Assembly (NCBI GenBank): GCA_964539805.1
Contig: CAZIKN010000003.1
Location: forward strand, 51,463 to 115,462
Direction: 5' to 3'
Length of the DNA: 64,000 nt
Source of the DNA: M3007 sp964539805
GTDB taxonomy: Bacteria > Bacteroidota > Bacteroidia > Chitinophagales > Saprospiraceae
Shown here: positions 8,978 to 17,225 of the stretch, piece by piece
Numbering within the stretch: the first letter of the stretch is position 1
How the letters are laid out: the number at the start of each line of letters is the position of its first letter
Position numbers and translations under genes: made by a program
The notes under the pieces: generated by a model
What the model saw: only the letters and a program-made list of their open reading frames with translations
The model's database searches: none
What the model was told of the DNA's origin: nothing

Positions 8978-10342
8978 ATGATCAGACTATCGCTTATGAA
9001 GTTCAGGCTTTTAGGGGCAAGTGTTTTAACTTTGGTTATCATGGCATTTACTTATCAGCCTGATGACCAGGTAATGCCCCAACCAGCTTTTGTGCCCCCT
9101 GTTGATCCTTCCACAACCCAGGAAGTCATTGATGCGGCCAATGCCTTTAAGGCCACTTTAAGCTCATCTCAAATATCAAGCTGTTTTTTAAACTATTCGC
9201 TGGCAGATGCACAAAAGTGGTCCAACTTTCCAGTTGGCATTTACAACAACCGTATTGGTATAAAAATGAGCGCTTTGAATGCCACACAATTGGCCGCAGC
9301 AAAAAACCTGATTAAGGTAGCAGCAGGCCCCGGCGTGGAGGGTTATAATGAAATACTGGCTATCATGGCTGCTGATGACTATCTGGGGGCAAATGGTGGC
9401 GGTAGCAATTACACCTCAGGCAATTACTATCTCGCCTTGCTCGGCACGCCCGATTTGACGGGCACCTGGGAATTGTATTTTGGCGGGCACCACCTTGCCT
9501 TTGCCAATACTTATAAAAACGGTGTCCTGGTAGGAGGAACGCCATCTTTTCGTTCGTCAGAGCCCTATACCGAATTTACACAAAATGGAACTAAATGGGA
9601 GCCCATGAAAGAAGAACGACTGGCATTTGCCGCCATTTGGACAGCATTGAACACCGCCCAGCGTACTGCCGCAACCCTTTCAGGCACCTATAATGACATT
9701 ACGCTTGGCCCACAAAAAGATTGGCAATTCCCTACCACGAAGGTAGGCCTGAAATGCAGTGAGCTGGACGCGGCACAGCAAGCCCTGGTTTTGGCAGGTA
9801 TCCGTACTTATGTGGCGGACATTGATTCAGTCAATGCCAATACCATCATGGCAAAGTATGCCAATGAACTCAACAATACTTACATTGGATTCAAAGGTAC
9901 TGGCGGCTTTGTCACGCAGGGAGACTACCTGCGCATTGATGGCCCAAGTATTTGGCTTGAATATTCGACACAAGGCGGAATTGTAATCAAAAACTATCCT
10001 CACCCGCATACGGTCTGGCGTGATCGAACGGGCGATTACGGTGGTTCAGGCAACCCCACCCATGTAAAAAACGTTGATCCCTCTTTCTTCAAAATGGAAG
10101 CGCAGCCCAATCCGGCCACTACTCAGGCAACACTAAAATTTACCTTGCCCACAGATATGTCGGTCACCATAGCCATTTATGATGTGTCTGGCAGAATGGT
10201 AAAAGCCGTATCCAAGGGCAAAATGAGTGAAGGTGAAAATGCTATCACCTTGGACTTGAGCCATCTTACCCAAGGGGTTTATCAGTATGTCCTTGAAACA
10301 GCATCCGGCGAGCGTTCAGCCAAACGTTTGGTCATACAATAG
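8978..10342 (+). CDS. DUF3500 protein with type IX sorting domain
   Basis: Exported protein of 454 residues. A hydrophobic N-terminal signal (MKFRLLGASVLTLVIMAFTYQ) is followed by a DUF3500-like domain, recognised by the segment WELYFGGHHLAFANTYKNG and later repeats of short helical units. The final 80 residues (MEAQPNPATTQATLKF through GVYQYVLETASGERSAKRLVIQ) form a type A T9SS C-terminal sorting domain, which sends the protein to the cell surface or medium. The enzymatic role of DUF3500 is not known. Either ATG 8978 or ATG 8996 could initiate. A strong terminator follows immediately. Confidence 0.85.
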   Translation: MIRLSLMKFRLLGASVLTLVIMAFTYQPDDQVMPQPAFVPPVDPSTTQEVIDAANAFKATLSSSQISSCFLNYSLADAQKWSNFPVGIYNNRIGIKMSALNATQLAAAKNLIKVAAGPGVEGYNEILAIMAADDYLGANGGGSNYTSGNYYLALLGTPDLTGTWELYFGGHHLAFANTYKNGVLVGGTPSFRSSEPYTEFTQNGTKWEPMKEERLAFAAIWTALNTAQRTAATLSGTYNDITLGPQKDWQFPTTKVGLKCSELDAAQQALVLAGIRTYVADIDSVNANTIMAKYANELNNTYIGFKGTGGFVTQGDYLRIDGPSIWLEYSTQGGIVIKNYPHPHTVWRDRTGDYGGSGNPTHVKNVDPSFFKMEAQPNPATTQATLKFTLPTDMSVTIAIYDVSGRMVKAVSKGKMSEGENAITLDLSHLTQGVYQYVLETASGERSAKRLVIQ

Positions 10343-10355
10343 GATTCTTTCGAGT

Positions 10356-10397
10356 ACAGGAGTCATCTCGAAATTTGATATGACTCCTGTTTTTTCT
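10356..10397 (+). terminator. Rho-independent terminator
   Basis: Perfect 11-bp stem (ACAGGAGTCAT / ATGACTCCTGT, 10356-10366 with 10380-10390) followed by TTTTTCTTTTTT. It ends transcription of the DUF3500 gene and isolates it from the HupE gene 9 bp further on. Confidence 0.9.
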
Positions 10398-10405
10398 TTT
10401 TGCCT

Positions 10406-11767
10406 ATGAAATATCTACTATGCTATTGTTGGGCTTTGGTGCCAAGGGTGCTTTTACTGCTTCTGAGTACTTTATATTTTAATCCACTCATGGCGCATCC
10501 TTCGCCCAATACGCTGATTTTATTAGACATTAAAAAAGATGGTGTGGCGGTGGAGCTGCACTTGCCTGCATCAGAATTGGGAATGGCCCTGAGCACAAAC
10601 CCTGCTTATCCCAAAACAGTGGAAGAACTGATGGGTGTTTATCAGGACTCACTCCGTATGTACTTAAAGGCACATATTCATCCCTCTAGCATGGATGGGC
10701 TTAAATGGGCAGTGGAGATAACCGACATCAGCCTTGAGCAAATCGAAAACCCGCAACAAAGAAATGCCTTACAAGATATCATTGCAAAACTGTGGTTTAG
10801 CCCTCCTCAAGGCAACAGTAATCGGCAATTTATTTTGAATTATGATGTCATATTGCATCAAGTTGTGACACACAGTTCTCTGGTGTCTATCCGACAAGAC
10901 TGGGAAACAGGCATAGTGGCTGAGCACCCGGCGGAAGTTGGTGCCATCTGTGTTGATCCGCGTAGTGGCCAAATTTTTCCACTAATTGTCAATTTGGAAA
11001 GCAGGGGCCTGTGGGGAGGATTTAAAAGTATGGTTGTTTTAGGCATGCGTCATATTTCCGAAGGCATAGACCACCTGTTGTTCCTTTTGGTACTATTGTT
11101 AGGGGCCCCATTGGTAGTTGTAGGTAAAAAATGGGCACATTTCGGGGGTGCCAAATATGCATTCACGCGCTTGCTTCATACCACACTGGCTTTTACGCTT
11201 GGGCATTCCCTTACATTGTTGGTCGGCACGGTCGGTTGGCTACGCTTTCCCACCAGGCCAATAGAAGTACTTATCGCAGTTTCCATCCTGATTTCCGCTC
11301 TTCATGCCATCAGGCCCATTTTTCCTAATCGTGAAAGTTGGGTTGCCGCTGGTTTTGGACTGATTCACGGCCTGGCATTTGCTGACACCATTTCAGGACT
11401 CGATTTGGATACCCCAACCATGCTTCTGAGTATTTTAGGGTTTAACTTGGGGATCGAAATACAGCAATTGTTGATCATATTGCTAACTGCTCCTTTTTTA
11501 ATTCTGTTGAGTAAACAACACCGAGCGTATGCGGTCATACGAATAGGTATTGCTTTGTTCGCAGGAGTTGCGGCTGTTGCATGGGTTTTTGAGCGGACTA
11601 CCGGCCATACAAACTATATCTCAGCGTGCCTTGAAATCCTATTTGCGCATAGGCATGCCATCTACTTTTTGGGCCTTTTTTTGATGGGTTTTTTGTACTT
11701 CATCTCGCGCAAATGCTTGGCTTTGTTGCCTTTGTTTACTTTTTTGTTTTTCTCCTTTTTTTCGTGA
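10406..11767 (+). CDS. HupE/UreJ-type membrane protein
   Basis: Multi-pass inner-membrane protein with an N-terminal periplasmic domain of about 190 residues after a signal anchor. The HupE/UreJ core then starts at GMRHISEGIDHLLFLLVLLLG and repeats histidine-containing membrane helices such as HTTLAFTLGHSLTLL and FGLIHGLAFADT. Family members are linked to nickel/cobalt handling or hydrogenase and urease loci, but no such genes are nearby. ATG 10406 is preferred over the TTG at 10400. The 3' end, coding the last membrane helix and an F/L-rich tail, overlaps the opposing helicase gene by 106 bp. Confidence 0.82.
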   Translation: MKYLLCYCWALVPRVLLLLLSTLYFNPLMAHPSPNTLILLDIKKDGVAVELHLPASELGMALSTNPAYPKTVEELMGVYQDSLRMYLKAHIHPSSMDGLKWAVEITDISLEQIENPQQRNALQDIIAKLWFSPPQGNSNRQFILNYDVILHQVVTHSSLVSIRQDWETGIVAEHPAEVGAICVDPRSGQIFPLIVNLESRGLWGGFKSMVVLGMRHISEGIDHLLFLLVLLLGAPLVVVGKKWAHFGGAKYAFTRLLHTTLAFTLGHSLTLLVGTVGWLRFPTRPIEVLIAVSILISALHAIRPIFPNRESWVAAGFGLIHGLAFADTISGLDLDTPTMLLSILGFNLGIEIQQLLIILLTAPFLILLSKQHRAYAVIRIGIALFAGVAAVAWVFERTTGHTNYISACLEILFAHRHAIYFLGLFLMGFLYFISRKCLALLPLFTFLFFSFFS

Positions 11768-12987
11768 AAAGCCCCTTGCGTTTTAAGGGTCGGTTTGAAT
11801 TTCTGGATGTTTTTGCCCCTGTCCTGCGGGAGTTCGTCATGGGTGAGGGTCATGGATATTTCCACCCCGTCTGGAAGGGGAAGCAAGGGAAGTGGCTTTT
11901 GCATGAGTGCCTCAATGGCGGCATGCCGCTCTGCCTCGGCTTCTGTCACAAACAATAGGGCAGCGCCCTCCGTGTCGGCACGTCCGGTACGCCCTATGCG
12001 ATGGATATAGGTTTCGGCCTCTTCCGGGGTATCCATGCTGATGACATGGGTCACATCCGTCACATCAATACCACGCGCCAGCAGGTCGGTGGCAATCAAT
12101 CCGCGGAGCAGCCCCCGATCAAAGGCAAGCACCGTATTCATCCTGAAATTTTGCGATTTGTTGCCGTGTATGACATTAAAATCTTCCGGGTATTCCTGCT
12201 CCAATCGCTCATAGACATGATCTGCCATGCGTTTGCTGGGTGTAAAAATCAGCACTTTGCGCATGCTTTCATCTGTGGCCAAAAGGTGCAGCAACAGATT
12301 GAGTTTCGTATTGAAATTGGTGGCTGCATAAGCGTTTTGCCTGATTTTTTCCAAGGGCGTACCGGCCCGGGTCACTTCCAAAAAGGCAGGCCCATTAAAA
12401 TAATCATTGATCAACATATCCACTTCTTCAGTCATGGTTGCCGAAAAAAGCAGGTTTTGTCGCCTTCTGGGCAGCAGGTCAAACAATTGGGTGAGCTGGG
12501 CCCTAAAGCCAAGGCTCAACATCTCATCCACCTCATCAATCACCAATTGGCGCACGGAACTGAGTGATAAGGCCCCGCTTAAAGCCAAGTCACGCAAACG
12601 ACCCGGCGTGGCTACCAGTACATCCAAGCCCGACTCAACCACTATTTTTTGGGTGTTGATATTGGTGCCGCCATACACGCCCGCTACGCGGGTATCCATG
12701 TACTTGGTCAGTTTTTCAATCTCTCCCGTCATTTGCAACACCAATTCGCGGGTAGGAACCAGAATGAGCGCCCGTGGCGCGCGCTGCTCCGAATAGTTCA
12801 TTTGGCGCAAGATGGGCAGGAGGTAAGCAAAGGTTTTTCCGGTGCCCGTTTGGGCAATTCCTACTACATCCCTGCCCGACATGATAACAGGAAAGGCTTT
12901 CTGCTGAATAGGCGTAGGCTCACTAAAACCCAGGTCGCTTAAAGCATCCAGCAATGGCTTGTGAAGATTGAGGTCTGAAAAGAGCAT
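11662..12987 (-). CDS. DEAD-box RNA helicase, RhlE-like
   Basis: ATP-dependent RNA helicase of 441 residues, probably acting in ribosome assembly or RNA turnover. The motifs in order are the Q motif (FSEPTPIQQKAFP), Walker A AQTGTGKT (Lys51), PTRELVLQ, TPGR, a DEVD box at 151-154 in place of DEAD, SAT at 182-184, then ARGIDV and HRIGRTGR. The tail is a typical K/R-rich RNA-binding extension (EKKEKNKKVNKGNK onward). That basic tail is coded on the strand opposite the HupE last helix. The DEVD variant is a known tolerated form. Confidence 0.94.
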   Translation of the reverse strand: MLFSDLNLHKPLLDALSDLGFSEPTPIQQKAFPVIMSGRDVVGIAQTGTGKTFAYLLPILRQMNYSEQRAPRALILVPTRELVLQMTGEIEKLTKYMDTRVAGVYGGTNINTQKIVVESGLDVLVATPGRLRDLALSGALSLSSVRQLVIDEVDEMLSLGFRAQLTQLFDLLPRRRQNLLFSATMTEEVDMLINDYFNGPAFLEVTRAGTPLEKIRQNAYAATNFNTKLNLLLHLLATDESMRKVLIFTPSKRMADHVYERLEQEYPEDFNVIHGNKSQNFRMNTVLAFDRGLLRGLIATDLLARGIDVTDVTHVISMDTPEEAETYIHRIGRTGRADTEGAALLFVTEAEAERHAAIEALMQKPLPLLPLPDGVEISMTLTHDELPQDRGKNIQKFKPTLKTQGAFHEKKEKNKKVNKGNKAKHLREMKYKKPIKKRPKK

Positions 12988-13050
12988 GAATGTGATACTT
13001 TGGAGAATGTGATAATGTGATGATTTAGATAATGTGATGATTTGATAATA

Positions 13051-15117
13051 TCAAAATTCAAGTAACTCGCGAATGGCTTTTCCGACTTTTTCGGCAGAAG
13101 GAATCATGGCCTGCTCCAAGGTGGCATTCAAGGGCACTGCGGGCATATTGACGGATCCGACCGTGCGCACCGGAGCATCCAAATAGCGGAAACACTGCTC
13201 GGAAATACGCGCCGCCAAACTCTGTGCAAAAGTATTGTGAACAGGCTCCTCCGTCACGATCAATACTTTGCCATGTTTCTGTGCCGCCTCGAACATAGCA
13301 GCCTCGTCCAAGGGGTATAAACTGCGCAGGTCAATGACCTCCACCGCTCCCTTGGCCACTTGTTGGGCAGCATTCATGGCCCAATAAACGCCCATACCAT
13401 ACGTGATGACGGCAAGGCTTTCCCCCGACCTGATCTTATCGTTATCAGCACTCAAAGCGATACGGGCCTTGCCAAAAGGGATAACATAGTCCTCATCCGG
13501 CTCAATGGTGCGCGCACCCTCCGTGCCGGGCACTTTTGACCAGTATAAACCCTTGTGCTCAAGCATCACCACCGGGTTAGGGTCATAAAAGGCCGATTTC
13601 ATCAGCCCCTTCAAGTCGGCACCGGTGGAAGGATAGGCAATTTTTATCCCCCGGATATTAGTCAGTACGCTTTCCACACTGCTGCTGTGATAAGGCCCGC
13701 CGCTGCCATACGCGCCTATGGGCACGCGCAGGATGCAACTGACCGGCCATTTTCCATTGCTCAGGTAGCAGCTCCGGCTCACTTCCGTAAACAGTTGGTT
13801 CAGGCCCGGCCAAATGTAATCGGCAAATTGAACCTCCACGATAGGTTTCAGGCCCATAGCACTCATGCCCACCGTGCTGCCCACGATAAAAGCCTCCTGT
13901 ATGGGCGTATTGAAAACGCGGTAATCACCAAATTTTTCGGCTAAAGTGGCTGCCTCGCGAAAAACACCGCCCAAGCGCCGCCCGACATCCTGTCCGTATA
14001 AAAGGCACTCCGGATGTGTCCGCATTAGTTCTTCAATGGCATAGAGGGCGCAGTCCACCATTACCTTCTGCTCCCGACCGGCGGGTTCACGCTCACCGCG
14101 TTCTTCCGTGATGGGCGTAGGTGCAAAATCATGGGTCAGGAGGTCTTCCGGTCGTGGATCCTCGGCTTTGCGGGCAGCTTCAAAATCATTGACCACTACT
14201 TCGCGCGCCTCCTTTTCTATGCCCTGCAGTTCCGTTTCGGCAAAACCATTAGCCAACAGGTAACGTCGCAATACAGGATAGGGATCACGGGAAGCATGCT
14301 CTTCCAAATCATCGCGATACCAATCCTTGCGCACACCGGAGGTATGGTGGTTGAGCAGGGGCACCCTTGCACGGATCAAAAAAGGTCGGCGTTCCGTGCG
14401 TATTTTACCCAGAACATCCGAAACCACTTCCCAGCATTGCACAAAATCATTCCCTTCCATATTGATCGCTTCAATGCCCGGAAAACCCTTGGCGTATTCA
14501 TGGGCATCCGCAACGCGGGTTTCGGCAGCATTGGCCGAAATATCCCAGCCATTGTCCTGTACCAAATAAAGGATGGGCAGTTTTTTCAAGGCCGCCATTT
14601 GAAAGGCTTCCGCAACTTCTCCCTCGGTGACCGAGGCGTCGCCGAGCGAGCACACCACCACGGGCGATTCATCGGCAGCGTTCAACTGAGCGATTTCCCG
14701 ATACCATATTCCCATGGCAGCTCCCGTAGCCGGTATGGCCTGCATGCCTGTTGCGCTGCTCTGGTGTGGTATCTTGGGTTTGTCCGCCTCGCGAAGCGCC
14801 GGATGGCAATAGTAAGAGCGGCCTCCCGAAAAAGGATCATCACGTTTGGCCATAAGCTGGAGCATCAGGTCATAAGGGCGAAGCCCGATGCCCAGCAAAA
14901 TACTGTCGTCACGATAATAGGGAAATACCACATCGGACGGTGTCAACTGCATGCCAACAGCCAGTTGTATGGCCTCGTGGCCGCGAGAAGTAGCGTGCAC
15001 ATATTTGCTGACAAACTTAAAATTGGCCTCATAATGCTCCGTCATAGACTTTGCGCTTGCCATAAGGCGAAATGCGCGTTTGAGCAGCGTTTTGGGTAGC
15101 AATGTGGTGGTATGCAT
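13051..15117 (-). CDS. Fused alpha-beta E1 of branched-chain 2-oxoacid dehydrogenase
   Basis: Thiamine-diphosphate decarboxylase component of a 2-oxoacid dehydrogenase complex, most likely for 2-oxoisovalerate and related acids. Its 688 residues join both E1 subunits. The N-terminal alpha part has the ThDP motif GDASVTEGEVAEAF followed by LPILYLVQDNGWDIS. The beta part begins near residue 350 with VMVDCALYAIEELM, then GQDVGRRLGGVFR, FNTPIQEAFIVGSTVGM and LRVPIGAYGSGGPYHSSS. Such fusions are common in Bacteroidota. A -7-like TACTTTTG lies at 15150-15157 (reverse strand), about 33 bp before the start. E2/E3 genes are not in the window. Confidence 0.92.
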   Translation of the reverse strand: MHTTTLLPKTLLKRAFRLMASAKSMTEHYEANFKFVSKYVHATSRGHEAIQLAVGMQLTPSDVVFPYYRDDSILLGIGLRPYDLMLQLMAKRDDPFSGGRSYYCHPALREADKPKIPHQSSATGMQAIPATGAAMGIWYREIAQLNAADESPVVVCSLGDASVTEGEVAEAFQMAALKKLPILYLVQDNGWDISANAAETRVADAHEYAKGFPGIEAINMEGNDFVQCWEVVSDVLGKIRTERRPFLIRARVPLLNHHTSGVRKDWYRDDLEEHASRDPYPVLRRYLLANGFAETELQGIEKEAREVVVNDFEAARKAEDPRPEDLLTHDFAPTPITEERGEREPAGREQKVMVDCALYAIEELMRTHPECLLYGQDVGRRLGGVFREAATLAEKFGDYRVFNTPIQEAFIVGSTVGMSAMGLKPIVEVQFADYIWPGLNQLFTEVSRSCYLSNGKWPVSCILRVPIGAYGSGGPYHSSSVESVLTNIRGIKIAYPSTGADLKGLMKSAFYDPNPVVMLEHKGLYWSKVPGTEGARTIEPDEDYVIPFGKARIALSADNDKIRSGESLAVITYGMGVYWAMNAAQQVAKGAVEVIDLRSLYPLDEAAMFEAAQKHGKVLIVTEEPVHNTFAQSLAARISEQCFRYLDAPVRTVGSVNMPAVPLNATLEQAMIPSAEKVGKAIRELLEF

Positions 15118-15246
15118 GCAAATACGGGTAGGGCTTAAAAATTGAGGCGCAAAAGTATAAAAATACCGGCGATTGGAAGACTAAACAGCAAAATGTCCTA
15201 AAAATATACCACGATCCAAGCCCAAGTATAACATCTGCCGATAGAA

Positions 15247-15279
15247 TACAAAAAGGCCGAGGGCAAAACCCCCGACCTT
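15247..15279 (-). terminator. Rho-independent terminator after MBL-rhodanese gene
   Basis: On the reverse strand AAGGTCGGGGG / CCCTCGGCCTT (15253-15263 with 15269-15279) pairs over 11 bp with two G-U pairs, and TTTTTGT follows. It lies 25 bp beyond the stop at 15304 and 130 bp before the E1 start. Confidence 0.85.
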
Positions 15280-15303
15280 GTCTATAGTCACCGTTCTTAT
15301 TCC

Positions 15304-16725
15304 TTACAACAAAGTTGTTGGGCAAACATATTCAGATACCTCAAACTTGCTGCTGTCCTTGATGGCTTTAAATCCACCGACCACATCTACCAGATTGTCA
15401 TACCCTCGTGCCCGCAAAATACTGACAAATATCATGGAACGGTAGCCGCCCGCGCAGTGGATGTAAGTGGTTTTGTCTTTTGGGATAAGCAGCATGGATT
15501 CGTTCACATAATCCAATGGTGCGTTTTCGGCTGCCAATACATGCTCGCTGTCATATTCGCTCTTCTTGCGCACGTCAAACAGCGGAGTTTCCGGTGCAGC
15601 CTTCAACACATCGGCTAACTGAGCCGCTGATACGCGTTCTATTTTGTCCACTTCCATACCAGCATTTTTCCAGGCTTCAAATCCGCCATCGAGGTAACCG
15701 ATACAATTGTCATAGCCTACACGGGCCATACGTATAACCACTTCCTCTTCGCGGCCCGGATCCGTCACCAACAAGATGGGTTGTTTGACATCCGGGATCA
15801 AAGCACCCACCCAGGGAGCGAAATTGCCATCAATACCTATATTAATGGCATTGGGTACAAAACCTTCGGAGAACAGCTGTGCGTCACGGGTATCCAGTAC
15901 CAAGGCTTCCGTTTCATTGGCCGCAGCATCAAAAGCACGTGGAGAAAGTGCCTGGAAAGCGCGTTTTTTCACGTCGTCAAAGCTCTCATAGCCTTTGATG
16001 TTCAACAGCACGTTTTGTGGGAAATAGCCTGGAGGTGGAGTCAGGCCGGTCAGGATCTCTTTGATAAACTGTTCTTTGGTCAAATTGGGATTGAGCGCGT
16101 AGTTGACCTCTTTCTGGTGGCCCAGGGTGTCGGTAGTCTCTTTGCTCATGTTTTTGCCGCATGCGCTGCCTGCACCGTGGTTGGGGTAAACAATGAGATC
16201 ATCGCCCAAAGGCATTATTTTGTTGCGCAGCGACTCATACAAGTGGCCGGCCAATTTTTCTTCCGTCAGGTCGGCAATAACGTGCTGGGCAAGGTCAGGC
16301 CTGCCTACATCGCCAATAAACAGGGTATCGCCCGTGATAATGCCGTGTTCTTTGCCGTTTTCGTCAATCAGCAGGTAAGTGGTGCTTTCCATGGTGTGGC
16401 CTGGTGTGTGGAGCACCTTTACCTTGTAATTGCCCACGGTAAATACCTGATTGTCTTCTGCGGTGATGGCATCATAGCCGGGTTTGGCCGTTGGGCCAAA
16501 AACGATTTTCGCGCCTGTTTTTTGCGCCAGATCTAAATGTCCGCTGACAAAATCAGCATGAAAATGGGTTTCAAAAACATATTTGATCCTGGCATTTTGC
16601 TTGGCAGCCCTTTGGATATAAGGCTCAACCTCACGAAGGGGATCAAAGATAGCGGCTTCGCCATTGCTCTCAAGATAATAGGCTGCATGCGCCAGACAAC
16701 CGGTATAAATTTGTTCAATTTTCAT
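15304..16725 (-). CDS. MBL-fold hydrolase with two rhodanese domains (persulfide dioxygenase-like)
   Basis: Probable sulfur-transfer or persulfide-oxidising enzyme. The N-terminal metallo-beta-lactamase domain has FETHFHADFVSGH (His54, His56, Asp58, His63), HTPGH (His110), TGDTLFIGD (Asp133) and YPNHG (His183), as in the ETHE1/Blh group. The usual DH pair reads DF here, with a histidine five residues on. Two rhodanese domains follow (about 255-360 and 362-470). The first lacks a cysteine at the active-loop position (LLVTDPGREEE), so it is likely structural. The second has Cys424 in YIHCAGGYRSM. The start ATG 16725 is only 33 bp from the end of the palindromic element at 16759, so its promoter probably lies inside or beyond that element. 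Confidence 0.9.
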   Translation of the reverse strand: MKIEQIYTGCLAHAAYYLESNGEAAIFDPLREVEPYIQRAAKQNARIKYVFETHFHADFVSGHLDLAQKTGAKIVFGPTAKPGYDAITAEDNQVFTVGNYKVKVLHTPGHTMESTTYLLIDENGKEHGIITGDTLFIGDVGRPDLAQHVIADLTEEKLAGHLYESLRNKIMPLGDDLIVYPNHGAGSACGKNMSKETTDTLGHQKEVNYALNPNLTKEQFIKEILTGLTPPPGYFPQNVLLNIKGYESFDDVKKRAFQALSPRAFDAAANETEALVLDTRDAQLFSEGFVPNAINIGIDGNFAPWVGALIPDVKQPILLVTDPGREEEVVIRMARVGYDNCIGYLDGGFEAWKNAGMEVDKIERVSAAQLADVLKAAPETPLFDVRKKSEYDSEHVLAAENAPLDYVNESMLLIPKDKTTYIHCAGGYRSMIFVSILRARGYDNLVDVVGGFKAIKDSSKFEVSEYVCPTTLL

Positions 16726-16758
16726 GACCGAAAAAAACTTTAAGTGGTGGGTTTGAAT

Positions 16759-16920
16759 AGACTTGTTGCGGTGGGAGCGGCCGAGCCATGAAATTAGAGA
16801 TTTTTGGGCTGATTGAGGCTCATTTTTGAGTTCGTAGCAGCGCTACGGACGAGAAAATAGCCGAAAAGCAGCACGAAAAGATCAATTTCTGGCCGGATGG
16901 TCTCCCACCGCAACAAGTCT
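16759..16920. repeat. 162-bp imperfect palindrome with 19-bp perfect terminal inverted repeats
   Basis: Left end AGACTTGTTGCGGTGGGAG (16759-16777) is the exact reverse complement of the right end at 16902-16920. The interior is also an imperfect palindrome, centred on CGTAGC-AGC-GCTACG (16833-16847), with GAAATT...AATTTC and GGCC...GGCC matched on each side. It has no coding capacity. It looks like a MITE-type or REP-like mobile palindrome sitting between the MBL-rhodanese gene and its probable upstream control region. I could not identify a clear target-site duplication. Confidence 0.85.
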
Positions 16921-16962
16921 GATGAAAGGATAAAGGTATTAGCCGATTGTCGTAGCCCTTGA

Positions 16963-17077
16963 TGACATTTGTCATATTGCTATATGGCATTAATCAATGC
17001 TACCCAAACAACTTCATCGCCTTTATCTGATGCAAAGGTGGGGGGAGAGAAGGGTAAGCATTCGTGACATGTGTCAC
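16963..17077. promoter_or_regulatory. Two Crp/Fnr-type operator-like dyads
   Basis: ATGACATTTGTCAT (core 16963-16974) and GTGACATGTGTCAC (17064-17077) share the form TGAC-N4-GTCA and are spaced about 102 bp apart. Five-base half-sites around a four-base spacer are typical of Crp/Fnr-family regulators, including those responding to NO or reactive sulfur species. They could control the leftward MBL-rhodanese gene, the rightward nuclease gene, or both. This is inference from motif shape only. Confidence 0.5.
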
Positions 17078-17225
17078 AAGGGGGGATTTTTTTTGAAAAA
17101 AAGGAGGAGGGGGGGCGAGGTAGCCCTTAAAATATACCCGGACGGCAGTGGAAATCTTGAATTTTCTGTCAACTGCGACCGATAATCTTTATAAAAAGGC
17201 TTAATTTTGCCCTAAAATTGATACA

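Larger units (their letters stand above)
16726..17225. other. Intergenic region with palindromic element, operator-like sites and Rpn promoter
   Basis: 500 bp without a supported gene. In order it holds 33 bp of MBL-gene leader, the 162-bp inverted-repeat element, two TGAC-N4-GTCA dyads, a G-rich tract at 17079-17118, and a TAATTTTG -7 box at 17202-17209 placed about 17 bp before the Rpn-nuclease ATG. Confidence 0.7.

Noticed and set aside
13018..13050. Short repeated AATGTGATGATTT between the helicase and E1 genes
   Set aside because: Only two short AT-rich copies; more likely simple-sequence slippage than a functional site.
15029..15325. 98-codon minus-strand frame overlapping E1 and MBL-rhodanese ends
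   Set aside because: Runs through a terminator and into two confident genes in other frames.
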